From contig NZ_CP006965.1 in the NCBI RefSeq assembly GCF_000517445.1, positions 682,001-746,000 on the forward strand: 64,000 nt of DNA, written 5' to 3'. Numbering within the stretch: the first letter of the stretch is position 1; the number at the start of each line of letters is the position of its first letter. The notes under the pieces were generated by a model. That model ran no database searches, had not been told where the DNA came from, and saw nothing but the letters and a program-made list of their open reading frames with translations. This document shows positions 27,953 to 39,610 of this stretch, one piece after another. A program made the position numbers and the translations under genes. Source of the stretch: Thermococcus paralvinellae (GTDB taxonomy: Archaea; Methanobacteriota_B; Thermococci; Thermococcales; Thermococcaceae).

Positions 27953-28477
27953 TCACTCTATTTTCTTTCTGCTTTTAAGATGCTTTTCAGCGAGCTCTAT
28001 ATAAATTTCGGCATTTTTCTTAGTCATTTCTATTTCTTCTTCGCTAAGTTGCCTGACTACTTTTCCTGGAACTCCAATAACCAAGCTGTAGTCTGGAATT
28101 TCTTTTCCTGGTGGAATTAGTGCTCCAGCTCCAATGATAACATGGTTCCCTATTTTTGCCCCATCGAGAACAATAGCTCCCATTCCTATGATGACATAGT
28201 TTCCAATCTTTGCTCCGTGAACAACTGCATTATGTCCAATAGTCACATACTCGCCAATTATTGTCGGCTGCCTATGTGATGTGTGTATGCTGACGTTGTC
28301 TTGGATGTTTGAGCCTTTTCCAATATAAATTTGCTCAATATCTCCTCTGAGAACAGCTGATGGCCAAACACTAGTTTTCTCCTCAAGAACAACATCTCCG
28401 ATTATGACAGCATTTTCATCAACAAAAGCGCTCTCATGGATTTTAGGTTTCTTTCCTTCAAACTCATAAATCGCCAT
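27953..28477 (-). CDS. Gamma-class carbonic anhydrase-like hexapeptide protein
   Basis: The 174-residue protein is a left-handed beta-helix of hexapeptide repeats (for example DENAVIIGDVVLEEKTSVWP) with the metal ligands in NVSIHTSHRQPTIIGEYVTIGHNAVVHG (three His, about 65-90). This fold covers gamma-carbonic anhydrases (Cam/CamH/YrdA type). Activity is not guaranteed, since the proton-shuttle loop of Cam is absent. GGTGGTAAAG sets ATG 28477. It lies upstream of uppS by 6 nt. Confidence 0.87.
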   Translation of the reverse strand: MAIYEFEGKKPKIHESAFVDENAVIIGDVVLEEKTSVWPSAVLRGDIEQIYIGKGSNIQDNVSIHTSHRQPTIIGEYVTIGHNAVVHGAKIGNYVIIGMGAIVLDGAKIGNHVIIGAGALIPPGKEIPDYSLVIGVPGKVVRQLSEEEIEMTKKNAEIYIELAEKHLKSRKKIE

Positions 28478-28565
28478 CTTTACCACCAAACTGAACTTTT
28501 CAACATAGCTTATAAATCTTCACCAACATATTTAACTAATAATTGCGGAAAATTGAGGGAGTGGT

Positions 28566-28970
28566 ATGAGGTACAGAAAAGGTGCAAGTGCTGAAAGGGA
28601 ACTCATTAAGATGCTCGAAAAAGAAGGATTTGCCGTTATCCGCTCTGCTGGAAGCAAAAAAGTGGATATAGTTGCTGGAAATGGGAAGATTTATCTCTGT
28701 ATCGAGGTTAAAAGTACTAAAGGAGAAAAACTCTACATTAATGAAGAAGACATAGATAAGCTAGTTAACTTTGCGGAGAAATTTGGAGGTAAAGCTGTCA
28801 TTGCCGTGAAGTTCATAAAAAACGGATGGTATTTTATTTATCCAAATCAGCTAGTAAAAAACGGCAAAAATTATAAGATAAGCTTGAGAGATGCAAAATA
28901 TAAAGGATCAACGTTTGATGAAATGATTGAAAAACAACGGTCCTTGGATAAGGTGATCAGGTGTGAATAG
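28566..28970 (+). CDS. hjc: Holliday junction resolvase Hjc
   Basis: The 134-residue homodimeric nuclease resolves four-way junctions in recombination. It shows the archaeal PD-(D/E)XK core: [21 protein letters not shown] with E9-type acid, [10 protein letters not shown] (catalytic Asp) and [11 protein letters not shown] (E-x-K). The length is typical. The frame overlaps by 8 nt with the following surface-protein gene. Confidence 0.95.
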   Translation: MRYRKGASAERELIKMLEKEGFAVIRSAGSKKVDIVAGNGKIYLCIEVKSTKGEKLYINEEDIDKLVNFAEKFGGKAVIAVKFIKNGWYFIYPNQLVKNGKNYKISLRDAKYKGSTFDEMIEKQRSLDKVIRCE

Positions 28971-30504
28971 ATGGGTCGCTATTGTCCTCATTTTTATATT
29001 GGCTTTTCCTGTCATTCCATTGGTAAAAGCTCAACCTATCATTGTGATAAGTGTTCCTCAAGAATATTTTGAAGGTAAGCCTGGAGATACCATAAAAATA
29101 CCTGTTACAGTTAGGAATGCTGGAAATGAGACTGCCTATAACATAACAATCTATATATCAGGGCTTGTTAAAGGGCTCCAGTACACTATGGCTGCAATAT
29201 CTAAACTCGATCCAAATCAGAACGCCACCGTTGAGCTAACAATTTATATCAAGGATGCAAAATCTGGAACATATGATTTGAAGATAGTTGGTCGTGTTGG
29301 TTCTTTGCTCTTTGAAAAACCAATAAAGGTTAGGGTTCTTACAGTCATTGATTATAAGCTTGACATTCAAGTTGAGGACAAATATCTCTATGGCAATGAC
29401 ATTGAGGCAACTCTTGTAGTTAGATCCCTCTCAAATGTAGTCATAGTTGGAACGATAAGCTATGAACTGTATTCTGAAGAAGGCTTGCTGAAGAAAAATT
29501 CTTGGGTAACCTACATAAATCCTCAAGAGAAATGGGGATACACAGTCTTTTTACCAAAGCCAAAAGTTGGGAAATATACAATTATATTGAGAGCAGAGTT
29601 CGGTGGGATCACAAAGACGCTCACAAGGAGTTTCCTTGTATATAGGAGAAACCTCACCTACGAGGCATACTTTAAGAATGGGATAATTTATGTGCGAGTT
29701 GTAGATAAAGAGGATAATGGAGTTAAGGATATCTCAGTCGAAATTAAGGGAATGCTTTTCAAAACGGATTCATATGGATTTGTTAAATATGAAATCAAAG
29801 AGCCGGGGGTTTATAAGATAAAACTCAATCTCGATGGCAAGATTGTTGAGACCTTTGTTGAAGTGAAGAAAATTTTCATCGATCTGGAGCAGAAAAATGA
29901 GACACTAATTGTTCATGTGAAAGATGATACTGGAAAAGAAATTTCTAATGTCGGTATTGAGGCAATAGGACCCAGTGGCAAAGCTTATGCAGTAACAGAT
30001 GAAAATGGACAGGCAAAAATAAGCTTAAATGAAATTGGTTATGGATTGATTACAATAAAAGCTGAGAGCTCAAAATACATTGGGTCTGAAGTAAGCATAA
30101 ACATTGAGAAGCCTAAATATGAGAAAAAATCAACTACAACAATAATCATAACAACTCCAACTCCTGTTCAAATTAATGAAACCTCTACTCAAGTTGAACA
30201 ACCGAAAAAAGATTATGATTACTTGCTCATAATTCTCCTGCTATCTGCAGTGCTTTTCGGAATTACCTCATACGCTGCATTTTTCATGCCAATAAAACTT
30301 GAAGAGCAGCTTGACAAGTACTATTTTGTTAAAGTTAAAGCTCCAAAGTTAAGAGGCATTAAGAACTTCAAATATGAAAGGGTGATAAATGCTGTGGATG
30401 CAAGAGCAACAAAAGGCAAAGTTAGCATTGACGGGAACAAAGTTGTGTGGGAGATTGAGGAACTTGAGCCTGAAGAAGAGGCCTTTTTGCAGGTTCTGCT
30501 TTGA
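28963..30504 (+). CDS. CARDB/COG1361-like surface protein with C-terminal TM
   Basis: The 513-residue protein has a signal peptide (residues 2-22, [19 protein letters not shown]), a first CARDB-like domain (about 28-125, with [18 protein letters not shown]), further beta-sandwich domains including two CarboxypepD-like/Big modules (for example [20 protein letters not shown]-type), a Thr-rich linker, one TM helix ([20 protein letters not shown], about 421-440) and a folded cytoplasmic tail of about 70 residues. Glycosylation sites are many. The GTG start at 28963 overlaps hjc by 8 nt; function unknown. Confidence 0.7.
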   Translation: MNRWVAIVLIFILAFPVIPLVKAQPIIVISVPQEYFEGKPGDTIKIPVTVRNAGNETAYNITIYISGLVKGLQYTMAAISKLDPNQNATVELTIYIKDAKSGTYDLKIVGRVGSLLFEKPIKVRVLTVIDYKLDIQVEDKYLYGNDIEATLVVRSLSNVVIVGTISYELYSEEGLLKKNSWVTYINPQEKWGYTVFLPKPKVGKYTIILRAEFGGITKTLTRSFLVYRRNLTYEAYFKNGIIYVRVVDKEDNGVKDISVEIKGMLFKTDSYGFVKYEIKEPGVYKIKLNLDGKIVETFVEVKKIFIDLEQKNETLIVHVKDDTGKEISNVGIEAIGPSGKAYAVTDENGQAKISLNEIGYGLITIKAESSKYIGSEVSINIEKPKYEKKSTTTIIITTPTPVQINETSTQVEQPKKDYDYLLIILLLSAVLFGITSYAAFFMPIKLEEQLDKYYFVKVKAPKLRGIKNFKYERVINAVDARATKGKVSIDGNKVVWEIEELEPEEEAFLQVLL

Positions 30505-30570
30505 TTTTACCTTTTATGCTGCCATAAGAGTTTTAAGGGGACATTCTTAAAATATATTTGGTGCAACCAT

Positions 30571-31998
30571 GTGAGAAAGATAGCACTATTTGTTTTAGTT
30601 TCTCTGCTCCTTTTATCCAACATGGTAAATGGAGTTTATCTCCAAGTTGAGCACTATGATCTTCATGGTGATATATGTAGCATAGCAATTTTTGGGAACT
30701 ACTTTATCCCAGTTGGATGTATTGAAGGAAGATGGGATGAATTTAGGGTTTTATACATTTTTAATGGAAGCGGGGTCGTGAAGAAGATTCCAGTGAAAGA
30801 TTGCCAAGGTGAGTGCGACCTTTTTACCATTGATATTGTAAACAACAGCTTAGTGATTTTTTACTTAACTAAACCGTGCTTTTCAGAGCCTCTTTTAAAA
30901 ATTGGGGTAAATCTAACAAAGAATTACACTCTGCCTGAGGATATCAGAGTAAGCTACTGGGGGAGCTCAAGGATAATAACAAAGCCGAGAGAGGAAGCTT
31001 ATGGTGTTGTAGAGGTAGTCAGGCAGAATGGAATAGTTGAAACTTTAAGATTTGAACAGCCTGTTGGAGCAGCAGTAATTTTATCAGATGGCACTTTAGT
31101 TGTTGGAACCAAAGGATACACTTACTTTGCAAATGATCAGCCGATGGATAATGCTGGACCTTTTGATGTAGTAGGTGGACATCTTTACATCTACAAAGAT
31201 TTTCCTGGTGGATACTTGAATGTTAGCTCAAACATCGGAGCAGATATTATTGTTGATGGGGTTAATAAAGGAATTACGCCTGCGTTTATCTCAGTTCCTT
31301 TAGGAAAGCATAGAGTTGTTGTTAGAGCTTTCAACCAGCAACAAGAGTTCATCATTTTTGTTAAAGAGAATCAAACACACACAATTGAGGCAATTTTCAA
31401 GACTGGTTATCTCAGAGTTGCAGAAACAATTTCATGGTCTTCAGTTAAGATAGATGGCGTTAAGATTGGTAGAGCTCCAATTGAGGTTGAATTGCCTGTT
31501 GGAAACCACAGTGTAACTGTAGGCTTTGGGAGTTGGAGTGAAGATTGGAAATTCCTGGTTTATCATGTTGCTGTGTATGAAAACAAAACCTCTGTCATAA
31601 CTCCACATCATTGGCTAAGAAATTCCACCTACGGTTACATTGAGGTTGACTCTCCAAAAGGAGCAATAGTTTTAGTTGATAACTATATTTACTCATATAC
31701 ACCACTAAAGATTCCTGTCCCAACAGGCAACCACACAGTTTTGATTAGCTTTGGTAATAACACAAAAGAGTATAAAGTTACAGTTGAGCGCTTTAAAACA
31801 GCAAAAATTCCGAAAAGCAGAGATAGTGGGGTTTCCATAACTTCTTCAGTGACAAGTTCCAAACCTTCCACTATCCATAGAACTTCCTCACATATACAAA
31901 CCAATGAACAAATGAACACATTACATTACCTGCGGATTCTGTTCCTCATAGCCATTTTGTATCTCTTCACACTCTTAATACGAAGAAAACAAAGCTAA
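30571..31998 (+). CDS. Secreted PEGA-domain protein
   Basis: The 475-residue protein has a signal peptide (KIALFVLVSLLLLSNMVNG), an N-terminal domain of unknown fold, and three PEGA repeats (about 210-275, 278-345 and 352-410). Each has a strand, a V/IVDG-type turn, then P-G/T-x-H-x-V (VPLGKHRVVV, LPVGNHSVTV, VPTGNHTVLI). A Ser/Thr-rich linker and a C-terminal TM helix (LRILFLIAILYLFTLLI) follow. PEGA domains are surface modules linked to S-layers. A TATA-like TTAAAATATAT lies about 20 nt before the GTG start, suggesting a leaderless mRNA. Confidence 0.78.
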   Translation: MRKIALFVLVSLLLLSNMVNGVYLQVEHYDLHGDICSIAIFGNYFIPVGCIEGRWDEFRVLYIFNGSGVVKKIPVKDCQGECDLFTIDIVNNSLVIFYLTKPCFSEPLLKIGVNLTKNYTLPEDIRVSYWGSSRIITKPREEAYGVVEVVRQNGIVETLRFEQPVGAAVILSDGTLVVGTKGYTYFANDQPMDNAGPFDVVGGHLYIYKDFPGGYLNVSSNIGADIIVDGVNKGITPAFISVPLGKHRVVVRAFNQQQEFIIFVKENQTHTIEAIFKTGYLRVAETISWSSVKIDGVKIGRAPIEVELPVGNHSVTVGFGSWSEDWKFLVYHVAVYENKTSVITPHHWLRNSTYGYIEVDSPKGAIVLVDNYIYSYTPLKIPVPTGNHTVLISFGNNTKEYKVTVERFKTAKIPKSRDSGVSITSSVTSSKPSTIHRTSSHIQTNEQMNTLHYLRILFLIAILYLFTLLIRRKQS

Positions 31999-32054
31999 AA
32001 CCTTTTAAGTAAAATTAATCACATTAAGATAAGAATTTAAACGAGGTGTTGAGA

Positions 32055-33092
32055 ATGGTAGACTTTGAGCTTTTGAGAAAAATTGTTGAAGCTCCAGGTG
32101 TAAGTGGCTACGAGTTTTTGGGAATTAGAGATGTAGTTATTGAGGCTTTGAAAGATTACGTTGATGAAATCAAAATTGACAAACTTGGTAACGTAATCGC
32201 TCACAAAAAGGGAAGCGGACCAAAAATAATGATTGCAGCACATATGGATAAGATAGGTCTGATGGTTAACCACATTGACAAGGATGGCTATCTTCATGTA
32301 GTCCCAATTGGTGGAGTTGATCCAAGGACTTTAGTCGCTCAAAGAGTTAGAATATTCACAGAGAACGGAGAACTTTATGGAGTCGTTGGTCATATCCCAC
32401 CGCACTTAACAAAACCTGAAGAGAGAAAGAAAGCTGCAGAGTGGGACACAATTGTGGTTGATGTTGGTGCAGATTCAAAAGAAGAAGCTGAGAAGATGGG
32501 GATTAAAGTTGGAACAGTTATGGAATTTGCCCCGGCATTTACAAAGCTCACAGAGAACAGATTTGCCTCCCCATACCTTGACGATAGGATTTGCCTTTAT
32601 GCAATGATAGAAGCCGCAAAGGCTGTTGAAAATCACGAAGCGGACATATACTTTGTTGCCAGTGTTCAAGAAGAGGTTGGATTGAGAGGTGCAAGGGTTG
32701 CGAGCTATGCAATTGACCCCGAGATTGGAATTGCTATGGATGTAACTTTTGCCAAACAGCCTGGAGATAAGGGCAAAATTGTTGTTGAACTCGGCAAAGG
32801 CCCTGTCATGGACGTTGGTCCAAACATAAATCCAAAAGTTAGGGCATTCGCTGAAGAGGTCGCTAAGAGATATGACATTCCTCTCCAAGTTGAGCCAAGC
32901 CCAAGGCCAACAGGAACAGATGCAAACATTATGCAGATTAACAGAGAAGGCGTTGCAACTGCTGTCTTGAGCATTCCAATAAAATACATGCACTCACAAG
33001 TTGAATTGGCTGATGCGAGAGATGTTGATAACGCAATCAAGCTGGCTAAGCACTTCCTCGAGGAGCTCAGACCCATGGATTTGATACCTTGA
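32055..33092 (+). CDS. M42-family aminopeptidase (TET-type)
   Basis: The 345-residue metallopeptidase shows the two-metal active site of the M42 family: H and D in [14 protein letters not shown] (about 61-74), [14 protein letters not shown] (Asp, about 175-188), the catalytic QEEVGLRGA (about 208-216), AMDVTFAK (Asp), and a C-terminal His in [15 protein letters not shown]. Thermococcal homologues form dodecameric tetrahedral aminopeptidases that degrade peptides after the proteasome. Substrate preference cannot be read. GAGGTGTTGAGA sets ATG 32055. Confidence 0.93.
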   Translation: MVDFELLRKIVEAPGVSGYEFLGIRDVVIEALKDYVDEIKIDKLGNVIAHKKGSGPKIMIAAHMDKIGLMVNHIDKDGYLHVVPIGGVDPRTLVAQRVRIFTENGELYGVVGHIPPHLTKPEERKKAAEWDTIVVDVGADSKEEAEKMGIKVGTVMEFAPAFTKLTENRFASPYLDDRICLYAMIEAAKAVENHEADIYFVASVQEEVGLRGARVASYAIDPEIGIAMDVTFAKQPGDKGKIVVELGKGPVMDVGPNINPKVRAFAEEVAKRYDIPLQVEPSPRPTGTDANIMQINREGVATAVLSIPIKYMHSQVELADARDVDNAIKLAKHFLEELRPMDLIP

Positions 33093-33153
33093 TTTTTTCT
33101 TTTCTCCAAAAGCCTTATCTTTTCTCAGTACAGAATTACTATCGGTGCTTAAT

Positions 33154-33573
33154 TTGGACGGCAGGATTCAACATAAAAAGGAACTAATTGATAGGAGCTT
33201 GAAAATTATTCGGGAAAATCTCCCAGGCTCTTTAGAGAAGTTTTTGCAGATGGGGCTTGAGAAAGATGGAATATACAAGCAGCTTGAGTTTGCAATCCAA
33301 AATGTTCTGGATATATGTAACGAAATAAATTTCAGTCTTGAGCTCGGCATAGTGGTCGGATACGATGATATTGTTGGAAATCTTCACAAGGCAAAAATAA
33401 TAGATGATAGCCTTAAGGAAAAACTGAAGTTTTTGATACAGCTTAGAGAAGTTCTGATTTACAACTATGACCTTATACAAGATGAGATAGCCTTTAAAAA
33501 CATGCCTGAGTATTTAGCTATAATTGAAGACTTTTTAGCATTCATCCAAAGATTTCTTGAGGGACAAAAATGA
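33154..33573 (+). CDS. HepT-like (DUF86) protein with degenerate catalytic motif
   Basis: The 139-residue all-helical protein follows the HepT/DUF86 pattern: LEFAIQNVLDICNEI (about 44-58), GYDDIVGNLHKAKIIDDSL (about 69-87), and the C-terminal four-helix region. In HepT RNase or adenylylation-target proteins the motif is R-N-x-L-V-H-x-Y; here it reads R98-E-V-L-I-Y103-N-Y105, with Tyr replacing the catalytic His. No MntA nucleotidyltransferase gene lies next to it. TTG 33154 fits an upstream GGTG; GTG 33145 is an alternative. It overlaps the archaemetzincin start by 4 nt. Confidence 0.75.
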   Translation: MDGRIQHKKELIDRSLKIIRENLPGSLEKFLQMGLEKDGIYKQLEFAIQNVLDICNEINFSLELGIVVGYDDIVGNLHKAKIIDDSLKEKLKFLIQLREVLIYNYDLIQDEIAFKNMPEYLAIIEDFLAFIQRFLEGQK

Positions 33574-34127
33574 CGGGAATCTTACTGATTCCCATAGTTG
33601 CAAGGGAAGTAGAAAAGGAAGTGATTACAGCTGTTGCTAATTATGTTAGGCAATTTTATTCAAAATTCGGATTAGGGGTCACCTCTTTGCCAAAAATCAG
33701 CATAAATAGGTTTTCTACAGGATACAATGAAATTAGGGGCCAGTTTTTAGGAAGAGTTTTTCTTCCTGTTTTAGGAATAATCCGTAATGAGCTTGGAGCC
33801 AAAGCTATCGTGGGAATAACAGATGTTGATTTATATGAGGAGGGCTTAAACTTCATATTTGGGCTTGCAAGTCCATATTCAAAAGCAGCGATAGTATCTC
33901 TTTACAGACTTAAACCTGAGTTTTATGGGGAAAGAAAGGGGAAGCTATTGATGGATAGGGCAATAAAGGAGGTTATGCATGAGTTGGGTCATGTGTTTGG
34001 TCTTGAGCACTGTCCAAATCCTAAATGTGTCATGCATTTTTCCAATTCAATCCTTGATACGGATTTTAAAGGTAGAGACTATTGTGATAATTGCATAAAA
34101 AAGCTTAGGGGGTATTTAGATGATTGA
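33570..34127 (+). CDS. amzA: Archaemetzincin
   Basis: The 185-residue zinc peptidase has the archaemetzincin signature: HELGHVFGLEHC with three His ligands (about 137-148), then PNPKCVM with the structural CxxxxC-Met, and C-terminal DYCDNC. Together the four Cys bind a second zinc. It overlaps the HepT-like gene by 4 nt and the CYTH gene by 8 nt. The physiological substrate of this family is not established. Confidence 0.95.
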   Translation: MTGILLIPIVAREVEKEVITAVANYVRQFYSKFGLGVTSLPKISINRFSTGYNEIRGQFLGRVFLPVLGIIRNELGAKAIVGITDVDLYEEGLNFIFGLASPYSKAAIVSLYRLKPEFYGERKGKLLMDRAIKEVMHELGHVFGLEHCPNPKCVMHFSNSILDTDFKGRDYCDNCIKKLRGYLDD

Positions 34128-34674
34128 AGTTGAACTCAAAGGATATGCCAATGACAAAATCTTTGAAAAAGTTAGAGAAAGATTTAAATTCATGAGAAAA
34201 GAAACGCATGAGGACATTTACTACCAGCATCCATGCAGAGATTTTTCCAAAACCGATGAAGCTCTACGAATCAGGATAAAACGTTTTAACGGACATTTTG
34301 AGGCATTTCTGACGTATAAGGGGCCTAAGCTAGACAACATGTCAAAAACTCGGAAAGAAATAGAAGTCCCAATAAGCGATGTAGACGCATATTCCGATTT
34401 ACTTACGTCCCTCGGATTTAAAGAGGTCTTGACTATTGTGAAAGTCAGAGAAAAGTACTATGTTGAGAAAGGCGTGACAATTACGCTCGATGAAGTTGAG
34501 GGTCTGGGAAAATTCATTGAAATAGAAAAGCTCATTAAAGATAATGAGAACATTGAAGAGGAAGTTAAGAAGCTCCGCAAAATTCTAGAAGTACTTGGTG
34601 TCAAAAAATTTGAGAGAAAATCGTATTTAGAACTTCTACTTGAAAAGTTAAAGAAAAATGGTTCTGAAATCTGA
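34120..34674 (+). CDS. CYTH-domain protein (class IV adenylate cyclase / CyaB-like)
   Basis: The 184-residue CYTH (CyaB-ThTPase) protein starts with VELKGYA (ExExK variant, I-E-V-E-L-K), followed by LRIRIKRF, AFLTYKGPKL, RKEIEVPISD, KVREKYYVE and ITLDEVEGLGKFIEIEKL, the tunnel-lining acidic and basic residues. The enzymes act on organic polyphosphates, and adenylate cyclase activity is known for some class IV members; the substrate here is not determined. It is the last gene of the operon. Confidence 0.88.
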   Translation: MIEVELKGYANDKIFEKVRERFKFMRKETHEDIYYQHPCRDFSKTDEALRIRIKRFNGHFEAFLTYKGPKLDNMSKTRKEIEVPISDVDAYSDLLTSLGFKEVLTIVKVREKYYVEKGVTITLDEVEGLGKFIEIEKLIKDNENIEEEVKKLRKILEVLGVKKFERKSYLELLLEKLKKNGSEI

Positions 34675-34743
34675 TAAAAACATTTGGTATGCTCATACAA
34701 AGGATATGGCCATATCAGGATTAATAGAAAGCTTCAGAGAAGT

Positions 34744-35586
34744 TTAGATTTTTGTAAGTATTTTTAGTTTATTTACAAGCTCTTTCTCATCAAGAGCAAC
34801 CTCTTTCAGAATCCCCCTATTTTTCAATTCATGGGCAATTTTAACACTCGCTGGTATTTTAATTCCAAGTCTCCTAAGAACATCAACCTCTTCAAATACT
34901 TGTTTTGGTTTTCCTTCCAAGATTATTTCTCCCTTATCAAGAACTATAATTCTATCAGCAAAGCTTAGAAGGTACTCAGTATTGTGTTCAACCAAAATTA
35001 TAGTGATCCCCTGTTCTTTGTTCAGCAGTGTTATCAAGCTTAAAACTTGTTCCTTGCCAAGCGGGTCAAGTTGAGAGGTTGGCTCATCTAAAACGAGAAC
35101 TTCAGGCCTCATTGCTAAGACACTTGCAATGGCCAATCTCTGTTTTTGACCCCCGCTTAGATTAGGGGGAAATTCATTCTCAAGACCTTCAAGACCCGTT
35201 ATTCTTAATGCCCATCGGATTCTTCTCTTTATTTCTTCAGTGTCCAAACCAAGATTTTCAAGACCAAAAGCGATTTCTTCTTCAACTGTCATATTAAAAA
35301 GCTGGGAATCTGGATTCTGGAGAACAAGACCGACAATTGTAGAAAGCTTTGCAACACTCGTCTCTTTTGTATTATAGCCTTTTACATAGACATTCCCTTT
35401 GAATTCACCTTTTATTGAATGGGGAATAATCCCATTAAAGGTCAAACAAAGGGTCGATTTTCCACTCCCACTAGCTCCTAAAATTCCCAAAAACTCCCCT
35501 CTCCTAACCTTAAGATTTATGTTTTTTAGGGAGTACCCCTTACCCCTTGAATATCGAAAGCTTACATCTTCAACCCTTATCAGCAT
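34744..35586 (-). CDS. ECF-type ABC transporter ATPase
   Basis: The 280-residue ATPase has Walker A GASGSGKST (about 36-44), Q-loop LVLQNPDSQLFNMTVEEEI (the EcfA-type QNP signature, about 86-104), LSGGQKQR (about 143-150), Walker B VLVLDEPTSQLDP and the H-loop in VEHNTEYL. The Q-loop sequence is typical of energy-coupling factor ATPases. No EcfT or S component is adjacent. It starts 1 nt after the trkH stop (GGTGAA then ATG), so it appears co-transcribed with trkH. Confidence 0.87.
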   Translation of the reverse strand: MLIRVEDVSFRYSRGKGYSLKNINLKVRRGEFLGILGASGSGKSTLCLTFNGIIPHSIKGEFKGNVYVKGYNTKETSVAKLSTIVGLVLQNPDSQLFNMTVEEEIAFGLENLGLDTEEIKRRIRWALRITGLEGLENEFPPNLSGGQKQRLAIASVLAMRPEVLVLDEPTSQLDPLGKEQVLSLITLLNKEQGITIILVEHNTEYLLSFADRIIVLDKGEIILEGKPKQVFEEVDVLRRLGIKIPASVKIAHELKNRGILKEVALDEKELVNKLKILTKI

Positions 35587-35587
35587 T

Positions 35588-37072
35588 TCACCCTCTCTCC
35601 ACGAGTCTTGGAATAAGCATCAAAGCACTTACTATAAAGACCAATGTTGAGAATATTTCTAGTCTCCCAATCCACATGTGAAGAATTAGCAGTATCTTCA
35701 CGTCCACTGGGAGGCCCGGTGAAGTTATGCCAACACTTAAACCAACATTACCTTGGGCTGAGGCAACTTCAAAAAAGGCATTGGCAACAGAAACTCCAAG
35801 TCTCGCCATAATCCATACAGTGCCTATCAAAAGGAATGCAAAGTATGTCATCGTAAAGCTAAACACCTCTTGAAGTTCCTCCTCAGAGAATACGTAGTTT
35901 CCAACTTTCCTTTTAATAACAGCTCCCTTTGGGAGGATTGCCTGTTGGATTGTCCATTTTAAGCTCTCATATGTTAACGTGATTCTAATTAATTTTATAC
36001 CACCTGCTGTACTTCCTGCACCACCCCCAACGACCATTAAAAATCCAATTAAAAGCTTGGCAAGCTCTGGATACTTTGAGAGATCATCAATTGAAAATCC
36101 AGTACAAGTTATAGCAGAGACAGCATGAAAAATACTTTCTCTAAATGCTTTAGCAATTTGCATGTGGTTCCAAGTTATCAGAGAATAGCCTATCAGAATT
36201 ATTGTTGGAATTAGAAATACGAACATGTATCTTACCTGAATATCCTCAAAAAAGTGTCTTATATTACGGTTCTTAAACATCTTGTAATGCACTGTAAAGT
36301 TTACAGCACCCATAATCATAAGGAAGATAGTTACAGCTTCTATACTTAAGCTGTTGAAATACCCTATACTTAAGTCATGAGAACTCATACCACCAGTTCC
36401 TAAACCAGTCATTGCATGAATAGCTGCATCAAAAAGAGGCATTCCATTGATGTAGTAGAGGTAAATTCCAAGAAGTGTCAGAACAGCATATATTTGGAAG
36501 ATTATCTTGGAAGTGTTAGCTAAATTGGGCAAAATTCTCTCGCTCCTTGCTTCCGCCTTATACAGACGAGCAGCTGCTACTCCTGGGCGGATTAAAATTG
36601 TAAGAGCAACTAAGACGATACCAATTCCACCCAACCACTGCATCCATGCTCTCCAAAAGAGGAGTATGTGAGGATAATTTTCAAGATTGCTCATCATAGT
36701 GAGCCCAGTTCCAGTCCAAGCAGACATACTTTCAAAATATGAATCAACAAAACTCATATGGGCAATTTTCATAAATGGAACAACACTAATAAAAGATGCA
36801 AAAAGCCAGACAAATGCAGCAGAGATCATAGCTTGCCTTAAATTTACATCTTCAATCGTCTTAACATGTCTTCCCAACCATGCACCAAGAAGAATGCTTA
36901 TTATACCAGGAATAACGAAGTAATAGATATACATAATCTCATCAGGATAAAACCACGCTATAAGAGGAGGAATCAAATATGCAAGTCCAATGCCCTGAAG
37001 AAGTGCACCTATCAAATTTTTGACAACAAAGAGGTCTTCAGTTAAATTTATGTACTTTCTGACTTCTAGCAT
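35588..37072 (-). CDS. TrkH/KtrB-family potassium uptake channel
   Basis: The 494-residue K+ translocating subunit has four M1-P-M2 repeats with selectivity filter glycines in MSAWTGTGLTMM (about 116-127), MTGLGTGGMSSH (about 219-230), VSAITCTGFSIDD (about 322-334) and SAQGNVGLSVG (about 446-456). It drives K+ uptake at the membrane. GGTGAGCAA precedes ATG 37072. The TrkA/RCK regulatory partner is not nearby; instead an ABC ATPase follows. Confidence 0.93.
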   Translation of the reverse strand: MLEVRKYINLTEDLFVVKNLIGALLQGIGLAYLIPPLIAWFYPDEIMYIYYFVIPGIISILLGAWLGRHVKTIEDVNLRQAMISAAFVWLFASFISVVPFMKIAHMSFVDSYFESMSAWTGTGLTMMSNLENYPHILLFWRAWMQWLGGIGIVLVALTILIRPGVAAARLYKAEARSERILPNLANTSKIIFQIYAVLTLLGIYLYYINGMPLFDAAIHAMTGLGTGGMSSHDLSIGYFNSLSIEAVTIFLMIMGAVNFTVHYKMFKNRNIRHFFEDIQVRYMFVFLIPTIILIGYSLITWNHMQIAKAFRESIFHAVSAITCTGFSIDDLSKYPELAKLLIGFLMVVGGGAGSTAGGIKLIRITLTYESLKWTIQQAILPKGAVIKRKVGNYVFSEEELQEVFSFTMTYFAFLLIGTVWIMARLGVSVANAFFEVASAQGNVGLSVGITSPGLPVDVKILLILHMWIGRLEIFSTLVFIVSALMLIPRLVERG

Positions 37073-37130
37073 TTGCTCACCACAAAACTAAAAATCACAA
37101 TCAAATAAAAGATTTTCGTGAGGGGAGACC

Positions 37131-39301
<2,171 letters not shown>

Positions 39302-39368
39302 CTGTTTAATTATTTTATTGTGTTTTTCTCCAATTCTTGCCATTAAACTCTATAAAAAAGCTCGGCGT

Positions 39369-39455
39369 TGGCGCCGGGGCGGGGATTTGAACCCCGGCGG
39401 GCGAACGCCCAGTGGATCTCGAGTCCACCGCCTTCCCTGGCTAGGCTACCCCGGC
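39369..39455 (-). tRNA. tRNA-Ser(CGA)
   Basis: Minus strand: acceptor GCCGGGG/CCCCGGC, anticodon stem GTGGA/TCCAC with loop CTCGAGA (anticodon CGA), long variable arm GGGCGTTCGCCC typical of class II tRNA-Ser, T loop TTCAAAT, discriminator G, and encoded CCA at 39369-39371. Confidence 0.97.
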
Positions 39456-39479
39456 TCCATGAGAGTGTTATGCTGGGCT

Positions 39480-39487
39480 TTTATAAA
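39480..39487 (-). promoter_or_regulatory. TATA box of tRNA-Ser
   Basis: TTTATAAA lies 25-32 nt upstream of the tRNA 5' end (39455), in the minus-strand direction. Confidence 0.6.
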
Positions 39488-39610
39488 CCTTATTGGCAAA
39501 AACTTTATTAACCTTTTATTACTAAAATATTTTCGGGCTCTGATTAAATTTAGAAGACAAGGTTTAAATGGAATGAGAGACATAGATAAAATTGAAAGGA
39601 GGTGACAGGA

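Noticed and set aside
34658-34747. 29-codon frame MVLKSDKNIWYAHTKDM after the CYTH gene
   Set aside because: Very short, no ribosome binding site, and overlaps both neighbours. It is more likely 3' non-coding sequence.
39318-39605. Plus-strand frame over the tRNA-Ser gene
   Set aside because: It is an open frame formed by tRNA antisense and promoter sequence, without a ribosome binding site.
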